Origin: Pseudomonadota bacterium
GTDB taxonomy: Bacteria > Pseudomonadota > Gammaproteobacteria > Xanthomonadales > Xanthomonadaceae
Direction of reading: 5' to 3'
Assembly: GCA_023438325.1 (NCBI GenBank)
Contig: JAEXRB010000150.1
Span: forward strand, 1 to 12,003
DNA: 12,003 nt
In this document: positions 6,771 to 12,003 of the stretch, piece after piece
Numbering within the stretch: the first letter of the stretch is position 1
Layout of the letters: every line of letters starts with the position of its first letter
Program-made: the position numbers and the translations under genes
Notes under the pieces: model-generated
The model's database searches: none
Seen by the model: the letters and a program-made list of their open reading frames with translations, nothing else
Told to the model about the DNA's origin: nothing

Positions 6771-7244
6771 TCAGCCCAAAGACACATCCACGGGCACGAT
6801 GTGACGTTCCTGATCCGAATCGATGCCCGGTGCGGGTGGTTCCGGCTTCGGCTCCGGCTTGTTGCAGCCGCGTGCACTGGTCAGCGTGGCCACGATCACC
6901 ACGGTTGCCAGCAAGGCCAGACGTACCCGTGAGGCGGTGTTGGCCGGATTGCGCGGTGTCGGCTCGGAGCGGGCACCTTCGGGCAGATAGCTCTCGCGGG
7001 TGGAATCCATCAGCCCGGCTTCGCGCAGCAATTCGCGCGCCTTCGGCTGGTCTTCGGATTTCACCACCCACACGGCCGCCTGTGGCGCCTGTTCCTTTTC
7101 GTTGTCACGGTAGGAAAAGGTGCGCCGGCGGTTGCCTTTGTAGGAGCGACCTTGCGTGATGCGGGTTTCGATGCCGTGCTCGTTGAGCAACGCGGCGACG
7201 CCTTCCACCGTTTCCAGCCGGGCCGAACTGAACATCTGGCGCAT
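6771..7244 (-). CDS. DUF2007-like membrane-anchored small protein
   Basis: 157 residues. The N-terminal part (1-80: MRQMFSSARLETVEGVAALLNEHGI, then VWVVKSEDQPKARELLREAGL) resembles DUF2007, a small ferredoxin-like fold annotated as a putative signal-transducing domain; this is recognition by eye, not a search. Residues 80-104 are a polar linker, about 107-123 one membrane helix (RLALLATVVIVATLTSA), then a Pro/Glu-rich tail KPEPKPEPPAPG (129-140). Positive residues before the helix suggest that the folded domain is cytoplasmic and the proline tail periplasmic. The ATG lies 1 nt past the tesB stop and the sigma gene follows after 25 nt, so the three are probably translated from one message. Its tie to the sigma factor is inference. 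I know of no established biochemical role. Confidence 0.75.
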   Translation of the reverse strand: MRQMFSSARLETVEGVAALLNEHGIETRITQGRSYKGNRRRTFSYRDNEKEQAPQAAVWVVKSEDQPKARELLREAGLMDSTRESYLPEGARSEPTPRNPANTASRVRLALLATVVIVATLTSARGCNKPEPKPEPPAPGIDSDQERHIVPVDVSLG

Positions 7245-7245
7245 G

Positions 7246-8115
7246 TCAGCGCGCCTGTCCGGTTACGCGCACCAGACCTTCCTGCGCGGTGGAAGCCACG
7301 AGAATGCCATCGCGGGTGTAGATGCTGCCGCGCGCCAAGCCGCGACTGTCCTGCATCGAAGGGCTGTCGCAGGCATACAGCAGCCACTCGTCCACACGCA
7401 GCGGACGATGGAACCACAGCGCATGGTCCAGGCTGGCCATGCGCACATTCGGTTGAAGGTAGGACACGGCGTGCGGCAGCGTGCTGGTACCGATCAGGTG
7501 GAAATCGGAGGCATAGGCGAGCAGGGCGTAGTGCAATGCCGGATCGTCGTCGATGCGATCAGCCAGGCGGAACCAGGTTTGCTGATAGGGCGGCCGCTTG
7601 GTCGGCTCCAGCTCGTTGCGCGGATACACGTGGCGAAACTCGAACGCGCCGCGCTTGGCGAGCCAGCGCTGGGTTTTGGCTGGCAGTCTGGCCAGCTCTT
7701 CCGGGGTGAACGTGGGCGATTCCGGCAGGTCTTCTGGCAGCGGCACTTCCGGCGGAGACAGTTGGTGCTCCATGCCCGGTTCGGGCAGATGGAAGCTGGC
7801 CGAAAGCACGAAGATCGGTTGCCCGTGCTGGATGGCGATGACACGTCGCACCGAAAAACTCCCGCCATCGCGAGTGGATTCCACCTGGTAGACGATGGGG
7901 TGGTCGATGTCGCCGGCACGCAGGAAATAGGCATGCAGCGAGTGGGCGATGCGTGCCGGATCGACCGTGCGCTGCGCTGCGCTCAGTGCTTGCCCGAGCA
8001 CCTGCCCGCCGAACACGAAGCGGGTGCCGATGTCTCGGCTTTGGCCGCGAAAGAGGTTGTCTTCGATGCGTTCAAGGCGCAGCAGGTCCAGCAGTTCGGC
8101 AACTTTTTCGTGCAA
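7246..8115 (-). CDS. tesB: Acyl-CoA thioesterase II (TesB)
   Basis: 289 residues against 286 for E. coli TesB. It hydrolyses acyl-CoA to free fatty acid and CoA in the cytoplasm, with a broad range of medium and long chains. It has the double hotdog fold: first half with LFRGQSRDIGTRFVFGGQVLGQAL (21-44), second half with ASDFHLIGTS, MASLDHALWFHRP and STAQEGLVR. The E. coli catalytic residues Asp204, Thr228 and Gln278 correspond to Asp204, Ser228 and Gln278 at the same positions. The start is a TTG at 8115: it aligns with the E. coli N-terminus, and the frame meets a stop codon (TAA) 12 codons upstream with no ATG or GTG between. A perfect TATAAT lies 29 nt upstream. Two short genes follow in the same direction almost without gaps. 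Confidence 0.96.
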   Translation of the reverse strand: MHEKVAELLDLLRLERIEDNLFRGQSRDIGTRFVFGGQVLGQALSAAQRTVDPARIAHSLHAYFLRAGDIDHPIVYQVESTRDGGSFSVRRVIAIQHGQPIFVLSASFHLPEPGMEHQLSPPEVPLPEDLPESPTFTPEELARLPAKTQRWLAKRGAFEFRHVYPRNELEPTKRPPYQQTWFRLADRIDDDPALHYALLAYASDFHLIGTSTLPHAVSYLQPNVRMASLDHALWFHRPLRVDEWLLYACDSPSMQDSRGLARGSIYTRDGILVASTAQEGLVRVTGQAR

Positions 8116-8144
8116 GGCAGCGGTTCCGCAGCATGGGGCCGGGA

Positions 8145-8150
8145 ATTATA
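8145..8150 (-). promoter_or_regulatory. tesB promoter -10 element (TATAAT)
   Basis: On the minus strand a perfect TATAAT sits 29 nt before the tesB TTG, in an otherwise GC-rich sequence. No good -35 stands at 16-18 nt; TTCACA lies 20 nt upstream, too far for an ideal spacer. Transcription from here would give a leader of about 20-25 nt and would also cover the DUF2007-like and sigma genes. Confidence 0.5.
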
Positions 8151-8215
8151 CGGAAAGCCCTGGCGCTGCCTGTGAATGCGTCATCCGGCCGTGTTGCCAC
8201 AGGCGGGTGCGCGAA

Positions 8216-8797
8216 TCATTCCGTCAGGCGATGGAGTGCCAGACTGGCCAATACCCGGCCCCACGGAAACAACGGCCCCGGATCGCGTTTGCGTGGCACG
8301 GTGCGTGTGGCGTCGTCGCTAGCGCCGACCTGTTCCCGATCCAGATCCTCGTGTCCGGCGATGTGGCGCAGGGAAGGGATCTCTTCGGCGAGATGCGTGA
8401 TGAGGCGGAGCAGCGCGTCGATCTGTGCATCGGGATAAGGTTCTTGCATCGTCTGATGGCGCGAATCCAGCCAGTGCGGGAAGCGGCCTTGGTTGACCAG
8501 TTCGATGCCGATGCTGCGGGGGTTGTGGCCGCGCACGTGGTGGGCGATGCGCTCGATGGGCGCGAAGCGATGCACGCTGCCATCGCGGTCGATGTAGAAG
8601 TGGCCGCAGTTGCCGGTGCCGCTGTCATAGAGGATGCGCTCGCCGTACTCGCGCGCGGTGGCCAGATCGGGCAGTTCGGTGCAGTGGACGACGATCAGAT
8701 CGATGGTTTCGCGCAGACGCGTTGCAAGCCTTTCGGCATAGGGCAGCGGCCAGTCGTGGATGGCGAATGTGGCGGGCGGCGGGCAGTCGGTCGGCAT
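8216..8797 (-). CDS. N-acetylmuramoyl-L-alanine amidase, AmpD-like (amidase_2)
   Basis: 193 residues, near the 180-190 of AmpD. The zinc amidase cleaves the bond between N-acetylmuramic acid and L-alanine. Likely zinc ligands, by analogy with AmpD, are His38 (VVHCT), His149 (IAGHEDLD) and Asp172 (KRDPGPLFPW); Glu99 in SIGIELVN is the conserved acidic residue. There is no signal peptide or lipobox, so the enzyme is probably cytoplasmic and acts on muropeptides recovered from the wall, as AmpD does. The loop between the last two ligands is longer than in E. coli AmpD, and an ortholog of true AmpD could exist elsewhere, so no symbol is given. Start 8797 lies 7 nt beyond an extended -10 (TGTTAGCAT), suggesting a leaderless message; an in-frame ATG at 8815 overlaps that element. 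The gap to tesB is 100 nt and has its own promoter. Confidence 0.88.
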   Translation of the reverse strand: MPTDCPPPATFAIHDWPLPYAERLATRLRETIDLIVVHCTELPDLATAREYGERILYDSGTGNCGHFYIDRDGSVHRFAPIERIAHHVRGHNPRSIGIELVNQGRFPHWLDSRHQTMQEPYPDAQIDALLRLITHLAEEIPSLRHIAGHEDLDREQVGASDDATRTVPRKRDPGPLFPWGRVLASLALHRLTE

Positions 8798-8804
8798 GGG
8801 GTCG

Positions 8805-8814
8805 CATGCTAACA
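8805..8814. promoter_or_regulatory. Overlapping extended -10 elements on both strands
   Basis: The same ten bases read TG-C-TAACAT on the plus strand (8806-8814) and TG-T-TAGCAT on the minus strand (8813-8805). Both are extended -10 shapes. The minus element would start transcription at or next to the amidase ATG (8797); the plus element near 8821, about 100 nt before the hydrolase ATG. No convincing -35 was seen for either, which extended -10 promoters can tolerate. Confidence 0.4.
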
Positions 8815-8839
8815 TTCGCGCTCTTTTGTGCTGTTCCGA

Positions 8840-8870
8840 CGGGCGTTGCAAGGCATTTGCGAACCGCCCG
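8840..8870 (+). repeat. Bulged 12-bp hairpin in the leader of the hydrolase-rlmKL transcript
   Basis: CGGGCGTTGCAA (8840-8851) pairs with 8857-8870 over 12 Watson-Crick pairs, interrupted by two single-base bulges (C8864 and G8861), around the loop GGCAT. It lies between the putative plus-strand promoter and the hydrolase start codon, ending 51 nt before it. It has no T-run after it. A regulatory role is inference. Confidence 0.4.
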
Positions 8871-8921
8871 CGCCATGGAATGGCCGCGCGCTTGCGCCTA
8901 CCTTTTCGCGGAGCCCTGCCG

Positions 8922-9452
8922 ATGACCGGCCACTGCATCCTTTCGCACGGACTTCACAGCAGCCCGAATGCCAACAAGGTATCGGCCCTGGCACGCGTGG
9001 CCCAATCCCTGGGCTGGAGCCACGAGCGGCCGGATTATTCGGACATCGATGCGGCAGCGGATGTGCGTGATGTGCCAAGCCGCATTGCGCGCCTGCGCGA
9101 GCGCGCCGAAGCGGTGCGCGGGCCGCTGGTGCTGGCCGGTTCCAGCATGGGGGCCTACACCTCGGCGCTGGTATCGCTGGACGTGGCGCCGGTGGGCTTG
9201 TTCCTGATCGCACCGCCGGTGGCGCTGCCGGGCTACCCGCAGCCGCTGGATGCGCGCGTGGTGCCGACGCGCGTGGTGCACGGCTGGCACGATGAGTTGA
9301 TTCCCGCGCAGGACGTGGTGGACTGGTGCCGGCCCCGCTCATTGCCGTTGTTGCTGCTCGATGACGATCATCGTCTCGAGGGCCATGTGGCCTCCATCGC
9401 CGAGGAATTTGCAAGATTCTTGACCGGGCTGGCGGTGAGGACGAAGGCATGA
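8922..9452 (+). CDS. YqiA/RBBP9-like small alpha/beta hydrolase
   Basis: 176 residues. It starts at ATG 8922, preceded by GGAG with 8-nt spacing; a longer frame from 8760 overlaps the promoter region and adds residues of no family resemblance. The fold is a minimal alpha/beta hydrolase: the first strand and oxyanion region ILSHGLHSSPNANK, the nucleophile elbow GSSMG (73-77, Ser75), Asp124 in HGWHDELIP, and His150 in DDDHRL as the likely catalytic histidine. Family members are small esterases of mostly unknown substrate; E. coli YqiA and related proteins look similar. There is no signal peptide, so it is cytoplasmic. It overlaps rlmKL by ATGA, so the two are translationally coupled, though no functional link between an esterase and rRNA methylation is known to me. 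Confidence 0.87.
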   Translation: MTGHCILSHGLHSSPNANKVSALARVAQSLGWSHERPDYSDIDAAADVRDVPSRIARLRERAEAVRGPLVLAGSSMGAYTSALVSLDVAPVGLFLIAPPVALPGYPQPLDARVVPTRVVHGWHDELIPAQDVVDWCRPRSLPLLLLDDDHRLEGHVASIAEEFARFLTGLAVRTKA

Positions 9453-11614
9453 GTGCGTCTGCGCCGTTGGTGTTCTTCGCGCCCTGCGCCAAAGGGCTGG
9501 AATATCTGCTCGTCGAGGAGTTGCAGGCACTCGGTGCACAGGAAGTGCGCGAGGCGCTGGCCGGTGTGCACTTTTCCGGCACGCTGGAAACCGGTTATCG
9601 CGCCTGCTTGTGGTCGCGTCTTGCCAGTCGCGTGTTGCTGCGGCTGGCGCAATTTGAGGCATCGGACGAAACGGCGCTGTACGCCGGCGTGCAGGGTATC
9701 GACTGGGCTGCGCATCTTGGCGAACACGGCACGCTGGCGGTGGATGCGAACGTACACGCCTCGCACCTCACCCATGCGCGCTATGCGGCGCAGAAGGTGA
9801 AGGACGCCATCGTCGATCAGTTTCGCGATCGCTTTGGCGTGCGGCCTTCGGTGGAGGTGGAGCGCCCGGACGTTCGCATCAATTTCAGCCTGCGCCGCAA
9901 CATCGCCGGCGTGTTCATCGATCTGTCCGGCGAAGCCCTGCATCGGCGCGGCTGGCGCGGGCCGCAGGTGGCCGCGCCGTTGAAGGAAACTCTCGCCTGT
10001 GCGGTGCTGCTGCGCGGCGGCTGGGCGGAAATTTCCGCGCGCGGTGGCGCGCTGGTCGATCCGATGTGCGGCTCGGGCACGCTGCTGATCGAAGCCGCGC
10101 GCATGAGTGCCGATATTGCGCCGGGCCTGGGGCGTGCGTACTTCGGTTTCCTTGGCTGGCGCGGGCACGACGCGGCATTGTGGAACGCGTTGGTGGCCGA
10201 GGCGGATGAGCGTTCGCGTCACGGTCGTGCCGCATTGACTCCGCGGTTTTTCGGCTACGACATCGATCTGGTGGCGATTGCCGCGAGCCGCGAGAACATC
10301 ACGCGCGCAGGGCTTGCCGGGGTGATTTCGCTGGAGCAACGCGATGTCGCGCAACTGGTTGCGCCGGAACATGCAGCGCCGGGCCTAGTGGTGTGCAATC
10401 CACCCTACGACGAGCGCCTCGCCGCCGACGCCACCTTGTATCGCGCCCTTGGTGCGACGCTGAAACGCAGCTTCACCGGCTGGCAGGCGGCCATTCTCAC
10501 CGGCGATGCGGAGCTTGCACGAAGCCTCGGCCTGCGTCCTGAAAAGCGCTATGCGCTCAGCAACGGCGCGTTGGCCTGCGAACTGCTGCGCATCGAGCGC
10601 ATCGAACCGCCGCGCGAGCATGCGTTCGAGCCGCGTCCGCTTTCCGAAGGCGCGCAGATGGTGGCCAATCGCCTGCGCAAGAATCTCCGAAACCTGAAGA
10701 AGTGGCGCGAACGCGAAGGCATGGCGTGCTATCGCGTCTACGATGCAGATCTTCCTGAGTACGCTGCCGCCATCGACGTATACACCGGCGTGCCGGAAGA
10801 AACACCCGGCGCGGCGGCGGAAATCTGGCTGCACGTGCAGGAATACCAAGCCCCGGCAACCATCCCTGAAGAAACCACGCGCCAGCGTCTGACCGATCTG
10901 GTGCACGCAGCGATGGCGGTGTTCGAACTGCCGCGTGCGCGGGTGGCGGTGAAAACGCGGCAGCGCGGCAAGGGCGGCAGCAAGTACGGTCGTTTCGATG
11001 CGCGCGGCCAGTTTTTGCTGGTGCGCGAGGGCAGGGCGCGGTTGCGCGTCAATTTGTTCGATTACCTCGATACCGGACTTTTTCTCGATCACCGCCCGCT
11101 GCGCTTGCGCCTCGCGCACGAAGCGGCAGGCAAGCACTTCCTCAATCTGTTCTGCTACACCGGCGCGGTGAGCGTGCAGGCGGGCCTGGCGGAGGCGGCC
11201 AGCACCACCAGCGTCGATCTTTCCCCCACGTATCTGGAATGGGCTTCGCGCAATCTGGCGTTGAATGGTCTGGGCGGGCGGGCGCATCGGCTGGTGCAGG
11301 CCGACGTCATGGCCTGGCTTGCCGCCGAGCGCGGCCGTTACGACCTGATCTTTTGCGACCCGCCGACCTTCTCCAATTCCGCACGCGCCGAAGACTTCGA
11401 CCTGCAACGCGAACACGTCAGCCTGATCCGCACCTGCATGGCGCGGTTGGCGCCTGATGGCTTGCTGCTGTTCTCCAACAACTTCAGGCGATTCCGGCTG
11501 GATGCTGCCCTGGAGGAAGAATTCGACGTGCGCGACATCCGTGCCGCCACGCTGGATGTCGATTTCGCGCGCGATCCGCGCATCCATGCCGCATGGGAAA
11601 TTCGTCACCGCTGA
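9449..11614 (+). CDS. rlmKL: Bifunctional 23S rRNA methyltransferase RlmKL (m2G2445 / m7G2069)
   Basis: 721 residues against 702 in E. coli. The fusion makes two marks in 23S rRNA during 50S assembly: RlmL forms N2-methylguanosine 2445 and RlmK N7-methylguanosine 2069, both from S-adenosylmethionine. The N-terminal THUMP domain (about 40-165) binds RNA. The RlmL half has the SAM motif DPMCGSGTLLIEAA (204-217) and catalytic NPPYDERL (317-324). The RlmK half has a PUA-like stretch, SAM motif LNLFCYTGAVSVQAG (565-579) and DPPTFSNS (637-644). The linker KNLRNLKKWRE (411-421) is typical. ATG 9449 overlaps the hydrolase stop and fits the family N-terminus. All motifs are intact in both halves, so both activities are expected. 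Confidence 0.97.
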   Translation: MSASAPLVFFAPCAKGLEYLLVEELQALGAQEVREALAGVHFSGTLETGYRACLWSRLASRVLLRLAQFEASDETALYAGVQGIDWAAHLGEHGTLAVDANVHASHLTHARYAAQKVKDAIVDQFRDRFGVRPSVEVERPDVRINFSLRRNIAGVFIDLSGEALHRRGWRGPQVAAPLKETLACAVLLRGGWAEISARGGALVDPMCGSGTLLIEAARMSADIAPGLGRAYFGFLGWRGHDAALWNALVAEADERSRHGRAALTPRFFGYDIDLVAIAASRENITRAGLAGVISLEQRDVAQLVAPEHAAPGLVVCNPPYDERLAADATLYRALGATLKRSFTGWQAAILTGDAELARSLGLRPEKRYALSNGALACELLRIERIEPPREHAFEPRPLSEGAQMVANRLRKNLRNLKKWREREGMACYRVYDADLPEYAAAIDVYTGVPEETPGAAAEIWLHVQEYQAPATIPEETTRQRLTDLVHAAMAVFELPRARVAVKTRQRGKGGSKYGRFDARGQFLLVREGRARLRVNLFDYLDTGLFLDHRPLRLRLAHEAAGKHFLNLFCYTGAVSVQAGLAEAASTTSVDLSPTYLEWASRNLALNGLGGRAHRLVQADVMAWLAAERGRYDLIFCDPPTFSNSARAEDFDLQREHVSLIRTCMARLAPDGLLLFSNNFRRFRLDAALEEEFDVRDIRAATLDVDFARDPRIHAAWEIRHR

Positions 11615-11754
11615 ACCCGTGGCCTATTGCCGAAGAGGCCGTGCCGGCGCCATGCTAGCGGCGGCCCGGCCCTGCGCTTGGGTGCTTCGGCCGACTTGGC
11701 CGCTGCGCCCGCGTTTGCGCCGGAATGGATTGATCGCGCACCAGCAGGGCACGC

Positions 11755-12003
11755 ATGCAGCAAACACTCCAGCGATTGTGGCGAGGCCGGGAGGAGCAAT
11801 GGCGCTTCTTTCGCCAATGGCTGCGACACCCGCTTTCCACGGCGGCAATTTCACCCTCGGGCCCGCATCTGGCACGCAGCATGGTGTCGGAGATTCCGCC
11901 CGAAGCGCGGCGCGTGATCGAGTTGGGTGCGGGCACCGGAGCGATGACGCGGGCCATTCTGGCGCACGGCATTGCCCCTGAGGATTTGCTGGCACTGGAA
12001 CTC
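11755..12003 (+). CDS. SAM-dependent methyltransferase, phospholipid N-methyltransferase-like (partial, N-terminus)
   Basis: An 83-residue open frame runs off the window end. It begins at ATG 11755; an in-frame TGA at 11731 excludes earlier starts, and only a weak AGGG precedes it. Residues 18-42 (FFRQWLRHP, then AISPSGPHLARSM) match the leader of PmtA-like proteins, which use an N-terminal amphipathic segment near the membrane. Then comes the SAM-binding motif I VIELGAGTGAMTRAIL (57-72), and LLALEL at the end holds the acidic residue that usually binds the SAM ribose. PmtA-type enzymes methylate phosphatidylethanolamine toward phosphatidylcholine; many relatives with this architecture have unproven substrates, and 83 residues cannot decide between them. 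The gap after rlmKL is 140 bp, with no strong promoter or terminator seen. Confidence 0.75.
   Translation, partial: MQQTLQRLWRGREEQWRFFRQWLRHPLSTAAISPSGPHLARSMVSEIPPEARRVIELGAGTGAMTRAILAHGIAPEDLLALEL

Noticed and set aside
6746..6877. A 44-residue N-terminal extension of the sigma factor
   Set aside because: It would overlap the end of the DUF2007-like gene and adds Arg/His-rich sequence not seen before sigma region 2.
4746..8175. Long plus-strand open frames (4746-5777, 5498-7159, 7156-8175) opposite the minus-strand genes
   Set aside because: No family motifs, and they cross several real gene boundaries on the other strand, where conserved catalytic residues are intact.
9368..11608. Minus-strand open frames of 334 and 407 codons opposite rlmKL
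   Set aside because: Composition is that of antisense shadow, and rlmKL is certain on the plus strand.
11688..11702. CGGCC-N5-GGCCG repeat after rlmKL as a terminator
   Set aside because: The stem is only 5 bp and no T-run follows; such repeats are common in GC-rich DNA.

Overview
The window is GC-rich bacterial chromosome, most likely from the Xanthomonadales (Lysobacteraceae/Rhodanobacteraceae, Gammaproteobacteria). The evidence is the mix of genes: a very long Oar-like TonB-dependent receptor that begins its mature part with SNATGSIFG, a small protein of a type I associate with Xanthomonas relatives, TsaB near a YoaA/DinG-type helicase, and a fused RlmKL methyltransferase. This placement is inference from family resemblance. 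No mobile element, tRNA, rRNA or CRISPR array was found, and all complete genes are intact.

Layout. Bases 1-381 (+) are the C-terminal end of a YoaA/DinG-type helicase. A rho-independent terminator at 395-420 faces left and ends the next gene, a 1002-residue Oar-like TonB-dependent outer-membrane receptor (448-3456, -). Its roughly 450 bp upstream region holds a set of mutually exclusive inverted repeats, one pairing with the ribosome binding site, plus a weak promoter for tsaB (3904-4623, +). tsaB converges on a five-gene minus-strand run read from 8797 down to 4674: cytoplasmic N-acetylmuramoyl-L-alanine amidase, acyl-CoA thioesterase II (tesB, TTG start), a DUF2007-like membrane-anchored protein, an ECF-type sigma factor with a C-terminal multi-pass membrane domain, and an exported dienelactone hydrolase-family protein. 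Divergent from the amidase are a small alpha/beta hydrolase (8922-9452, +) and rlmKL (9449-11614, +), overlapping by ATGA. The window ends inside a SAM-dependent methyltransferase resembling phospholipid N-methyltransferases (11755 onward, +).

How the genes relate. tsaB and rlmKL serve the translation apparatus (tRNA t6A and 23S rRNA methylation); the amidase serves cell-wall recycling or turnover. tesB, the DUF2007-like gene and the sigma gene are tightly packed (gaps of 1 and 25 nt) and probably share a transcript starting at a perfect TATAAT just before tesB. The sigma factor has no separate anti-sigma neighbour; its own membrane domain, perhaps with the adjacent DUF2007-like protein, may control it.

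The points most worth a second look are the receptor leader, which looks like a three-way RNA switch (13-bp A:B stem versus local A hairpin versus B:ribosome-binding-site pairing), the membrane-tethered sigma factor, and the amidase/hydrolase intergenic region with overlapping extended -10 elements on both strands.
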